Shown here piece after piece: positions 49,326 to 59,244 of a stretch of 64,000 nt of DNA. Both the position numbers and the translations under genes were made by a program. The DNA comes from Stictocephala bisonia (Eukaryota > Arthropoda > Insecta > Hemiptera > Membracidae), in the NCBI GenBank assembly GCA_035578905.1, contig JAQJVL010000109.1:2125827-2189826 (forward strand), written 5' to 3'. The notes beneath the pieces were generated by a model. It saw nothing but the letters and a program-made list of their open reading frames with translations, was not told where the DNA came from and ran no database searches. Each line of letters starts with the position of its first letter. Within the stretch, counting starts at the first letter, position 1.

Positions 49326-50329
49326 CCTCAAACACATTTAGAATGATTAGAATTTGTTCAATTTACCTATTCAATTATTTGCATTGTGAATAATTAGAAA
49401 TTAAGAAACACCTTATAAATATTTAAAAAGAAATCGAATTTATTTATTTCTGATTAAATTTGCACACAGTTATCTGCACATGAGTTGTGTGTGGGATTCA
49501 TATTCAGGCAATACATGGATATTTACAGATTTTCTACACAAAAATATCAAATAATCCATTTGAAATAAGTTAGTACTTTCTCTAGGTCACGTGTTTTTTT
49601 TCCTTTAATTTCCATAATCCGATCACATTTTAATTTATTTTCTTAGTTTTATTAATTTTACTTTTATCAAATACTTACATAACCTTTTCATAATAAAATA
49701 TTTCCATCCACTAACAATTAAAGTTAAGACCATTCTAATCAATAATACATTATATCTTATAAATATTGTAATTCATCAGAATGAAAAACGATGCGTTCTT
49801 TAAATATAATATTACATACTTTTATTGGAGAGTTATTCAAGTTTTTAAAAAACAAACGTAATATTTTAGTTAGTCGTTTATTTTACTTAAGGTACATTAT
49901 GTTCACTACGCTAAATACTGCCTCAGTATTTTTATTCTCTACCAAATACATTTTATCACAATACCATCTAGGTAAATAATAAATTTCATCATATACTACA
50001 TACACCTTTTAAGCAATATATAATTCATAGAATAGCTTATGTAGTAATGTAAACATTATGAAACAAATTAAACCCGATATGGATGTTTCGTAAACTAGTT
50101 TATTATGCAGTTTGTTAACCCGAAAAAAATTTGTACACTTTGCTTGAAATGGGTTAAGAATTAATTGACTATATTTTTACGAAATATGCTTTATATTCTG
50201 CGGAAATCACGCATTTAAATATAAAATCGCAAATTTTATAATTTTTGACAAAATTCATTAAAAATCTATTTAATCCTCAATTTTATGTTTGTGTGTTTAT
50301 TGCACTGAATATGAACTTGAAAACGATGT
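49326..50329. other. AT-rich DNA, nothing recognised
   Basis: The plus-strand frame at 49791-49979 has no domain. Confidence 0.5.
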
Positions 50330-50520
50330 TAGTCCGTAAAAATGATTTCTCGAGATGTGACGGGAAAAACTACATTCGTGTTGAATCGCAACTAGCAGCC
50401 ATTACACGATCAGTATAAACACCAACTAGTAACCATAATAACCACAAAACCTGAATTCACCTTTACCCTCACCGGAAGAACGGCCGGTAGGCGGTCCCGG
50501 AGGCCTTGAACCTGTTTAAA
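50330..50520. other. Locally GC-rich, CpG-containing stretch
   Basis: It contains the inverted pair 'accgg...gccggt' around 50471-50489 and 'ggcggtcccggagg'. No open frame of note and no known family. Possibly a transposon relic. Confidence 0.3.
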
Positions 50521-51004
50521 GCACTTTTTGTTGAGTAAATAGACAAGTAGGAACAGTTATGTTATGTTTGGTTAGGTAAATAAAAATTTTAGTATTCGGG
50601 CCTTAAAAATAATTTTATTGAAAATATTATTAATCGGAATTCGTGTAACAATTACAAGAACGTGATCAAAGAAAAGAAATTGAACAAACATGATATTTAA
50701 ATATGTTATTTTTATTTACTATCACATAAAAAACTAGTTTTTCAATTGTTCGTAAAAACGAGTTTTCTGCGGTTGAAATCAACCTTCTCGATAGATACAA
50801 ACTGACATTTCACCACTTTTGTCAACAATATATGATATTTTAAGAAGTGGACCTTCATTATCTATGTATTACTATACAAGTTAAATATGTTGTATCGTCA
50901 GAATAATTAATTAGTTTAAAATTATAATACCGTTGGTCATCATGTTTTTACCTAAGATAGATATTCTATGGGACGTTAAAGAGGGAGAGAAACAGTCTTA
51001 CTGT
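50521..51004. other. AT-rich DNA, nothing recognised
   Basis: No feature seen. Confidence 0.5.
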
Positions 51005-51210
51005 CGGCGAGTCACGAGAAGTTCTCTGAACTTCATGCCTCTGTGATATTGAAGGCGCTGATTTCCACCAAACAACACAACTCATGTAGTGTACATATCA
51101 TAACTAGTAATTACGTCAGGTACATTAGATGACTTGTGCTGTTTCGATGAAAATAAGTGCTTTCAATATCACATATGCATGAAGTTCATAGGACTTCTCG
51201 TGACTCGCCG
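51005..51210. mobile_element. 206-bp foldback (MITE-like) element
   Basis: The left terminus CGGCGAGTCACGAGAAGT (51005) and right terminus ACTTCTCGTGACTCGCCG (ending 51210) are perfect complements. Complementarity continues inward ('tgaacttcatgc' with 'gcatgaagttca', 'tgtgatattgaa' with 'ttcaatatcaca') to a centre near 'actagt'. It has no coding capacity and is a different family from the CAGGGTG elements. Confidence 0.9.
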
Positions 51211-52067
51211 ATTATATTAGATCACGTGACACCCCTAAAACTAAGAGAGCAATCACGTTAATGGATGTTTTTATAGCCCCTTACCCTGCAGGCACAGGTT
51301 GTTTTGCCATATTACTTTATTAATAAACATGGCGATCATGTACATACATCCGTTTAACTTATACTATAAGCTTTATATTACAGTTACATCACAGTACGTT
51401 TTGTATCAACATTTCAGTTATTAATATTACAATAAAATGTATAAAGTAACCTTCAGGCCTTTCGAAAACAAGCCTTTCACTGTCAAAAGCAACAAGCAAC
51501 TTTAACATAATTTGTAAATATTAATTCAAAATACCATTATAATATCACTTATATGATCAGTATAAACCAATATTAATATAAGGAAGGAGAAACATGTAAA
51601 ATTCCTGGTTCGTCATTGATTTAATTACTGTTTATGTTCATTTATGTGGTTTGTTTCATACGTCTCAGGATACTATAGTTTTCAAACTTCATCTAATAAA
51701 TTGATATTTTTTATTCATAGTACAGTAAACCAATAGTGTTTTTTAAATAGTATTTACATATAAATTATCTTTAGTGAATAATGAAAAAGGATTCCCCGTT
51801 TTTCTCCTTTTTAAATCAACATTATTTTATATAAGCTGATATATATTTTGTACCGTTATTTTTATCTTATATTTACAAATTATGTTTTAGTTCCATGATA
51901 CTTTTGTTTATGAAAGCCTTGTTTTCAAAATGCCTCAAGAATACTTTAAACATTTTTGTTGGATGATTATTATAACCATTTCATCATTATTTTGAGAGTT
52001 TGATTAGGTAATGCTTATCATTCAATACGTTCAAAACATTAGAAGATATGTAGGTACGGTTAATAAA
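51211..52067. other. AT-rich DNA, nothing recognised
   Basis: No feature seen. Confidence 0.5.
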
Positions 52068-52580
52068 AATCTTTCGTGAATCCCTCTGGTCTGGGGAAGG
52101 TGAGCGTGGTTCACCGAAATCGATCATAATAATATTTGTGCATTTTGTACACATTTTATGTCATAAACTACTAGCTTATTAGTTTCAAGTCAAAGTTCCC
52201 AGTACAGGTTTGACACACGAAGCGTTCAACGGTATCCCCTAGTTTTATGGTGTTTTTTGGTGTTGTAGTTGTCCGGACTAGCATCTCATATAGCATAAAT
52301 GACCCCTACCGTAAAGTAGTATTGAACCAACCCCCCAACCACCCCTACACTTACAGTGGTACTGAACCACCCACCCATCCCTAAACTTTCAGTAGTATTG
52401 AACCACCCACCCATTCCTAAACTTACAGTGGTATTGAACCACCCACCCACCCCTACACTTACAGTGGGATTGAGTATATTAGTGCATTTTGTGCTTATAT
52501 TGTAATAAATTTCTGTTGTGTGACGTTTACTTCTATTATATATGTACCAACACGTATTATGCTAATTAAAAAACTATTTA
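52068..52580 (+). mobile_element. Penelope-like terminal repeat P1, split by an insertion
   Basis: 52076-52160 matches the P1 terminus ('gaatccctctggtct', 'aaggtgagcgtgg', 'ttcaccgaaatcgat', 'tgtgcattttgta'). The remainder of P1 ('tgcttatattgtaataaatt', 'gttgtgtgacgtttactt', 'accaacacgtattatgct') resumes only at about 52490. The roughly 320 bp between include a degenerate M36 minisatellite. The hammerhead core has mutated (CUGGGGA for CUGAGGA) and the downstream stem I strand is changed (AUAA for ACCA), so the motif is predicted dead. Confidence 0.8.
52300..52475 (-). repeat. Degenerate M36 minisatellite, reverse, about 4 units
   Basis: 'gaaccacccacccatccct', 'aaacttacagtggtatt' and 'gaaccacccacccacccct' recur with a period of about 37 bp. 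Reversed, this is the 'gggtgggtggttcaatac' version of the M36 unit. Confidence 0.75.
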
Positions 52581-54254
52581 ACAAAAATCTTAACCCCCCA
52601 TGACAAATATATAACCCTGCTCCTATTCAATACATTCAAAAAGCATTTGATTTCAGTCTTATATTTTAACCATGGAATGATACTAGGACAAGTAATATCA
52701 TTTTCTAAAAGAATAAAGAATTTGTATTGCTGTATATGCAACTGGATAATTAAAAACATACTGAAGAGAACTTCTTCCTATACAGATAAATGAGTGTATT
52801 GGTTAATTATTTTATTTAAGTTTTATGAAATTATTTTGGGGGATTGTACATGATATGATAGAAGCAATGTTTTGTTATCGCCATTGATGAATACTATATT
52901 TATTAATAAGTATAAAAACACATCAAAACCATGAATATTTTCCATCATATCTTTTCTTGAAATAAATTAAGATAACTAATACCCTGTATACTAGGCTAAT
53001 TACATTCTAATTCTTTTAGGTTTATAATGAGATTTTCATATTCAAAAAACATTATTGCAGTTATATAAAATGCTATTTTATAGACTTCACACCATTAAAC
53101 ATACATTACGTACTTATAGTTTGCCCTGAAATTACAACATTTAATTTGGTAAGTAATGGTAATCATTGTGAGAGCTTCTTCTGTGACAGGCTTATCCATT
53201 TGTTGGCACGACAGCCGTGGGACATGAAAGCGTAAGTTGAAAAATGACAGTAAAATATTCAGTACAGAAAATGAAGGATTTGTTGGCGTTTAATTAAGGA
53301 TAACAATTATGACGTAAATCCCACGTGATATGTGTTTTAAGCAACAATACTTGTGGGGCTTATTATTTACGACCTTTATTTGTTTTGTTGCAAATAATAA
53401 CTTGCTCTATGTATAAAAGTACTTTTAAAGATATATAATTAAAGGAGTGTGGTACAGCTGAAATGAATAACCCTGTATTACAGTACAAAATAAAATCACT
53501 GGTATTTATTTTTTAAATCGTGTATACTAATTGTATACACAGCAAAAACGTGATAATACGTATCTTTTCTAATCAAACTGTATGGTCAAGTGGCAAGTAG
53601 CTACGTAAATAGTAGCCTAATAGCTTGTACATATTTTATAAGTGATGGCTTGCATATATGAACATGTTAAACATTCTTTTGGCATAGGTGAATAAGCAAT
53701 GGTTTTCACAGTTAAATTTTAAATGTATAATTACAATTTCTAACTAAAAGAACTGCAAGTAAATAATCTGGTGTTGCGCAAATAACAGTTATACATAATG
53801 AAGTTTGTGTGTTTATTTATTTTAAAATGAAACTAAACTTTAAATACTGTAAAAAAACGTAAACACTGTATGGGGGGGGGGGTCATGCCCATTGTATGTG
53901 TATGGCTAGGATGAAGGGCCATCACCACTATCCTTTGAATTACGTAGGTTAGACCTTGTTGGCCTACTTCCCCAAACAAGGAAAGTGATTTAGATTTAGT
54001 GAGGGTTAAATCCGATAAGATTGCAAGTGATGATGCAATCCATGGCTACTTAATACCGTTGACAATTGAAATCTAGGAAGAGATGTCGTTAGATATTTAT
54101 GAGTCTACATAAACATACAATAGCAATGTTACAAAGATTAGGATACCCGTATGTATATGAATTATTATTTTTAGTAAAAACAAATGAAAGCTTGGACTTT
54201 AAGTATTATTATTTTATTTGGGCCATGGCATTAGTTATTTCTTATACAGTAAAA
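52581..54254. other. AT-rich DNA with an 11-base G run
   Basis: The G run is at 53872-53882. The 53883-53990 stretch is less AT-rich but holds no recognisable gene. Confidence 0.5.
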
Positions 54255-54342
54255 GTAAACGTCACACAATACAAATATATTACAATATAAGCACAAAATG
54301 CACAAATATATTACAATACAAGTACAAAATGCACAAATATTA

Positions 54343-54385
54343 TGGTGATCGATTTCGGTGAACCACGCTCACCTTCCTCAGACCA
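54343..54385 (-). ncRNA. Hammerhead-ribozyme-like motif (P1, 3' of endonuclease)
   Basis: On the minus strand: stem I UGGU (54385-54382), core CUGAGGA (54381-54375), one unpaired A, stem II GGUGA...UCACC with a 'gcgtggt' loop, GAA, palindromic AUCGAU as a minimal stem III, C as the predicted cleavage-site base, then ACCA, which pairs with UGGU. All hammerhead core positions are present and both stems close. It lies in the element's sense orientation downstream of the coding end. Confidence 0.65.
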
Positions 54386-54506
54386 GAGGGATTCACAAAA
54401 GAATGGAAAATGGTGTTCAACAACTCAATTTATAGGCCTATGATCACGTGACCCCATTGGCTATAATCCTCAAAATGGCGGCTGCTGTGATATTATTGGT
54501 TAATCG

Positions 54507-54989
54507 CTATTGGCTGTTACTTCTGTTCTTTTTAGTTGCTGAAAATACATTATTAAAAACTATTTCGGAATCACAATTAACCTGTTCATTCATTAATTTA
54601 TCACGATCCTTAAATTTTTCTTTAAAAATAAATAACTCTTCCCAAACATTCATAATACGACCCTTCTTACAAACTTTTAGAATATCTACATTTTCATCTA
54701 TTTTATTCAAATTGTGGCAACAATTCAGAAGGTGTTTAGCTACATTAGATCTTTCAGGTTTCTTGTTTTTAAAAGTGGAGACATGGTTTTTATATCTTTT
54801 GTTAAAATTTACAGTCTGACCTAAATAAAACATATTACAATTATTACAGTTAATCCTATATATTTCTGAATTATTGAATTTATCTTCACGTTCAATATTC
54901 GGGTGTAAAATATTGGACATATATTCGGGTGTAAAAATATCCCTCTGGTCTGAGGAAGGTGAGCGTGGTTCACCGAAATCGATCACCAT
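54507..54989 (-). pseudogene. GIY-YIG endonuclease domain of a Penelope-like element (partial)
   Basis: The frame gives 160 residues. About the first 25 derive from the inverted terminal repeat and are not native. From about residue 32 it reads as a PLE C-terminal endonuclease: EIYRI (42-46), then C48 and C51, the YLGQT motif (55-59), Arg65, His69, and WEE (116-118), followed by a MNEQ-type ending near 133-136. In PLEs this GIY-YIG domain nicks DNA to prime reverse transcription of the element's RNA and lies directly C-terminal to the RT. Here the Gly of the first motif is replaced by Glu42, while the two Tyr positions, the Arg and the acidic residue survive. The RT is missing, so it is a dead fragment. 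The open plus-strand frame at 54448-54819 is its antisense shadow. Confidence 0.85.
54946..54988 (+). ncRNA. Hammerhead-ribozyme-like motif (P1, inverted copy)
   Basis: Plus strand: stem I UGGU, CUGAGGA (54950-54956), an unpaired A, stem II GGUGA...UCACC, GAAA (54975-54978), AUCGAU, C, ACCA. Its sequence is identical to the motif at 54343-54385 but on the opposite strand, antisense to the endonuclease frame. Confidence 0.6.
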
Positions 54990-55130
54990 AATAGTTGTGC
55001 ATTTTGTACTTGTATTGTAATATATTTGTGAATTTTGTGCTTATATTGTAATAAATTTGTGTTGTGTGACGTTTACTTGTACTGTATATGTACCAACACG
55101 TATTATGCTAATTAAAAAACTATTTATTTC

Positions 55131-55984
55131 TTATCGCATTTGGTAGAAAGTAAAAATGCTAGACTAATTACGGTTTTCATATTTATTACTTAAAACGTAT
55201 TCTCTGATGTTTCCGTCACGTAGTGAAGTGCGGGCATTCGGCTTGTCTTATTTATATAAAAAGAAATAAACAAATATAAAACCCTCTGGGGTTTTAACTG
55301 TCAATATAAGAACTAATAGAAAGCTATATATAGCGCCATTTGTGTAAAACATCGAAAACTCAAGGCGAGATTACAGAGAAAGTTCAAGATTGAAGCTTTA
55401 ATATCCTTCCCAATAAAGTTAATTTGTGGCGCAGCAGTTCTCCCTTTCAGCCACTTTGTTCTCAGATCTTAACTGCGCATCTTCCTTTTATCTTTAAAGT
55501 TGCAAAAAATTAAATAAACATTTTCGTTTTATAGGAGAAATGGTTTTATAAAAATAATTTTGGGTGTAGATTTACATAGAATTTATTGCTTTGCCTAGTA
55601 CATTGAGCAGAAGTGATTATGTAATTTATGGCTACAATTACAAACCCAACCTCACCTAACAAACTAAATAAACTATTTCCGGACGTCCCACTACTCTGAC
55701 GGATACATACTCCTACAACATTGCGTATCCTATCTCAAACATCCACCACGCACATTCAAGTCTTTGCAGTTAAACTAACCAACCCTCTCCGTAATGTATA
55801 GTTAAAGTAGTAAACATTTAAATGTTGAATGTATTTTAGTTGGAGAGATGCCCAATTAAGGTCGACGAGCTCCCCTTGTTTGCTTGGATGATACCATTTT
55901 TGCAGAACCGTTTGTCCACCGGCTTAACGTGTCTAACATACTAAGAGAGTGGCAAATATACCATACCTCATGGTCATCCTGAGT
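55131..55984. other. Unassigned DNA, mixed composition
   Basis: 'gtagtgaagtgcgggcattc' (about 55210-55232) resembles, in reverse, 2280-2305 and may be a shared transposon relic. No gene seen. Confidence 0.45.
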
Positions 55985-56055
55985 ATTGTGATCTCGAACC
56001 AGCTCGGTGATAAGTTACCACTTTAGCCCCTTCGCTTTATCGACTGCTAAATCTA
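55985..56055 (-). repeat. tRNA-like sequence (SINE head)
   Basis: The minus strand shows box A GGGGCTAAAGTGGTAAC and, about 15 nt further, box B GGTTCGAGATC. There is no acceptor stem. The spacing is short for a tRNA, so it is a decayed SINE head rather than a gene. Confidence 0.45.
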
Positions 56056-56655
56056 TCTATACTGAAGTATAATTTAAGATTGAGTACATTGTAAAAGTAA
56101 AATATGTATAATTCTACCATGAGTTACTCTGAAGAAACCGACTTGAACTTATCAATAGTCAGTAAACATCATGTAGGAAAATTAACAAATCTTAGTTTTT
56201 TAATTTTTACCGGCAACTTTTTTTAGTGCTTCTCAACCAGTATAAAAAAATCATGAATTGTTCTACAACTGGACTTAAGAAAACCATCCAACAGCCTTCG
56301 CCTTTTCACTTTTTTACTTACAATGTTTATTCAATTTAACCTACTGGACGCACAGGCCCAGTTTTTGTTGTTGTATGGAGTACCTTAAAACTACATCCCT
56401 TCAAATTCAAAGAAAGAAAATGATTTGCTCATTTTAAATATAATGTTTTGTGAAATGTATATTTTATTTTTGCCTGATTTGTAAACATCTTTTCAGATAT
56501 CTCTTAATATTTGAAAATTATGATTTAATACATATGATAAGCAAGTTTAGAAGTATTGTTAGATTGTGTTTGTAAAATTATATCAAAACCTTTGATAAAA
56601 TATATTTATGTGTGTCTTAATACATTTTGTTTCAAAAGGAACATATATAAACTAG
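56056..56655. other. AT-rich DNA, nothing recognised
   Basis: No feature seen. Confidence 0.5.
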
Positions 56656-57347
56656 GAAAGAAAGAAAGAAAGAAAATAATCTTTATTGAAACAGCAAAAA
56701 CAAGCCGCATAATAGTGTCATTATAATCGTACATTTGTTCAAAAACATATTATTGGCCATTTAATGTACTTAGAATAAAATAACCTTAAATATACTGACA
56801 GATAATTTTTTTTAATAGCATGTGGTGGTAGGAAATAGGGGAAAGTTATTTTGAGAATTTCCCAACGCTGTAGTGACAGCCCTGCACCAACTCATTAACC
56901 TGTTTTTCAAACCTCCGCATGCTACTCTCGGTCTTTAGAGAATCCGGTAGCGAATTGTAAAGCCTGGAACTTTTACACACCAAATATCTTTCAAGAAAGA
57001 TGTTTTATGTGAAGGGCCATTGATGTTATGGTTAGGGCGAAGATTGTATTTGTGGTCGTTCTGGAGTGTCTGAAAGATATGCATATTATTTCTGACAAAA
57101 AGTACTGACTGTAAATAGAAGGAAAATTCAAAATTCTATTTTCTTTGAAGATGTTGCAAGATGTTCTACGAGTAAGATGGAAAATGGCTCTAATAGCTCT
57201 TTTTTGAAGTTTAAACACGAGATCTGTTCTTAGATTCTCGTAGTCCCAAATCTCAATGCCATAACTAAGATGAGGATAAATTAAACCATAGTATAGGGGA
57301 CACCCGTTCTCGTTTCGCGTGCCAATTCTTTCACCTGCTATGTTCAT
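56656..57347 (-). mobile_element. LINE remnant: RT C-terminal region, 3' UTR, (TTTC)n tail
   Basis: Minus strand 57290-57100 encodes LYYGLIYPHLSYGIEIW, then FKLQKRAIRAIFHLTRRTSC, and FKENRILNFPSIYSQ. This is the well-known stretch after the RT thumb in CR1/Jockey-type LINEs (YxxxIxxxLxYGIxxWG, LQKRxIR, FxxxxILxxPSIY). A frameshift near 57000 moves the frame, and 56990-56830 then encodes LERYLVCKSSRLYNSLPDSL and a VNELVQGCHYSVGKF-like end, the family's C-terminus. AATAAA (complement at 56682-56687) and a (TTTC)n tail (complement at 56656-56676) close the element. It is 5'-truncated and frameshifted. Confidence 0.88.
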
Positions 57348-57604
57348 GTGAGCTTGGCCTTCAGTCTCGGTGATGTCGGTTCACTCGCTGCGCTGTAAAA
57401 TACGTTGTGTATATCGTCTTTCAGTTTTTATTGACGTTTTTAAAGAACTTGTTTATGCACATTGAGTTTTCTATTTGTAGTTTGGTTGAATTTATACGTT
57501 GAGAACTCTTTAGTGCACACATCGAATTTCCAATTGGTAGTCACTATCGAATCTATAGTTGTTGAAAAAACAGTGACTCTATCGAATTAATTCTTCATGA
57601 CCAA
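57348..57604. other. Unassigned DNA
   Basis: No feature recognised. Confidence 0.45.
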
Positions 57605-57760
57605 AGCTAAAAACCATCAGAGGTTTGAGTACACCGGACGCAGTTGTGTACAGTCTGTGGTTGACGCTCGCTGGGACCGTTCAAATATTGATGCCTTTAA
57701 ATGGACACTGTCGACAATGTGGTTGCTGCAATACATACGGCCAACTAACGTTCAACAGGT
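57605..57760 (+). repeat. Dispersed repeat H, copy 2
   Basis: 'gtgtacagtctgtggttga', 'cgctcgctggg', 'aaatggacactgtcgacaat' and 'tggttgct' parallel 48052-48135. It may extend upstream. Confidence 0.5.
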
Positions 57761-58021
57761 TACATTATTTTGATATGTAATTAATTTGTATCCCGAAAAA
57801 TGCATTATATTTATCTCGATGCATGAAAATATTGATAATAAGTCTAGTATTTAATAAACATGTATGAATCACATTTTTATATTGCTCTGTTACCTAGTCT
57901 CTTAAAGAAGTAAAGACATCTGAATTATTGATTTCAGATGTCAGATATAAAACAACATGTTTTATATGATTTCAAGAAAAGAGGTTCATATCGGTTGATA
58001 TCAAGAAAAGAGCTTGAATGA
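57761..58021. other. AT-rich DNA, nothing recognised
   Basis: A local duplication of 'atcaagaaaagag' words near 57972-58012 is noted. Confidence 0.5.
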
Positions 58022-58250
58022 TTTGTCTATTTAATATCCTGCTCTATATTTTGTTGAATTTTTTCATATTTTTGCATTTATTTCGTGTCTCATTGAATAG
58101 TTTGTCTGTTTAATAACCTGATCTATGATCTGTTGATTGTTTCATATGTTGCATTATTTTTTGTATGTCATTGAGTATTTGGTCTATTTAATAACTTGCT
58201 CTGTGTTATGTTGACTGTTTTTATATTTTGCATTGCTTTTGTATTTCATA
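58022..58250. repeat. Three diverged tandem units of about 78 bp
   Basis: Units start at 58022, 58101 and 58178, each running 'tttgtctatttaat', 'cctgctctat', 'ttgttga', 'catat', 'ttgcatt', 'gtcattga'. The copies differ at many positions. Confidence 0.75.
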
Positions 58251-58414
58251 TTGTGTATAATATTTTGTATAATTATGTTATGTGTAATAGTTTTTTTAAG
58301 AAATGTTGACTTTCAACAGTAATCTTTAGTATCTAGCATTTAGTATTAAGTCTTTTCCGATTTAGTATGGGATAAGGAAAACATTTGTTTTAGATGTAGG
58401 CTAAGTTAGTAAGT

Positions 58415-58463
58415 ACACCTGAAGACGGTAGGAGTTTGTTATATCTGTCGAAACGTGTTGTGT
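58415..58463 (+). ncRNA. Hammerhead-like motif, incomplete
   Basis: CUGAAGA (58419-58425), an unpaired C, stem GGUAG...CUGUC, GAA, ACGU (58453-58456). The following base is G where a hammerhead needs A, C or U at the cleavage site, and stem I is uncertain. It is either a dead ribozyme or a look-alike. The arrangement (CUGARGA, one extra base, GG...CC/UC, GAAA, palindrome) matches the P1 and P2 motifs. Confidence 0.35.
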
Positions 58464-58821
58464 TTGTTTCTTAAACACTCAAAGCATTGGAAATATCCGA
58501 ATATTATCTACATATTAGGTTCATATCGGATACATCTTGGTTGCTAAACATTTTTAATTCTTCTGTATGATCAAATAAACGCTGGATGATACATATCAAT
58601 AGATTATTTACGCGAGTTTGAAGATAGTTAAAGTTTCTTTACTGTTGTCGAGTTTGTTACATAAATAATCAAATGAACATCACACAACACACTTATCTTA
58701 CAAATAATTACCTTACAACTATGAACTGTTTCTTTACTTTAATGTTTGAAAATTATTTTTTTTAACTCGGTGAATAAATAATTTTTAGTGAAGAAAAATT
58801 TAATAAATTTACACATTATTA
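58464..58821. other. AT-rich DNA, nothing recognised
   Basis: 'gaacatcacacaacaca' near 58676 resembles the end word of PLE family P1. It is too short to call. Confidence 0.4.
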
Positions 58822-59244
58822 TTACGATCGTTAAGATATGGCCGAATATGAGTGGTGAATAAGTGAGATGAGTGTAAATGAACGAGTGTAGTCGTTGTAA
58901 CTAATTTCAACTGTTCCTTAGAAAAAGCTATTTATTTATTATCTCATTAGCCAGGACAACTAATTAACCTACAGCTTTATGTGGAATCTGAACCTCGAAA
59001 ATTTGGTGTGAATTTTTCACTGAAAAGACTGATACTCAGTTATCTTCCCTATACAACATCTGATCATTGACTACCATCCAATATGGACACTTCAGACTTC
59101 TATAGTAGTGTTCACGTTGATAGCAACCATTAAACGGACACCGTGTAGGTATTGGGGGACCGAGCACATGACCTCTCGCCTACAATTTCCTGTACACTTT
59201 GTGCCCAAGTAGCTGGGTTACAACACTGTGCCACTAGTGGCAAC
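58822..59244 (-). repeat. SINE S1, near full-length, reverse
   Basis: From the head at 59244 on the minus strand ('gttgccactagtggcacag', 'aacccagctacttggg') through 'cactactatagaagtctg', 'gatggtagtcaatgatc', 'aaagctgtaggt' and 'ctacactcgttcatttacac' to the tail 'ttaacgatcgtaat' near 58822. The box-B region is decayed. Confidence 0.85.

Larger units (their letters stand above)
54255..55130 (-). mobile_element. Penelope-like retroelement (family P1), 3' part with inverted terminal repeats
   Basis: Reading the minus strand: an inverted copy of the terminal repeat (55130-54938), then the GIY-YIG endonuclease coding end (about 54900-54507), then about 120 bp of 3' untranslated sequence, then a sense copy of the terminal repeat (54400-54255). 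The two terminal repeats share 'ccctctggtctgagg', 'aaggtgagcgtgg', 'ttcaccgaaatcgat', 'gtgcattttgtac' and 'gtgtgacgtttact' in opposite orientations. No reverse-transcriptase domain is present, so the element is 5'-truncated. A 5'-truncated body with an inverted terminal segment is a layout known for PLE insertions. Confidence 0.85.

Noticed and set aside
54448..54819. 123-codon plus-strand frame
   Set aside because: Antisense of the GIY-YIG endonuclease frame, which has the recognisable motifs.
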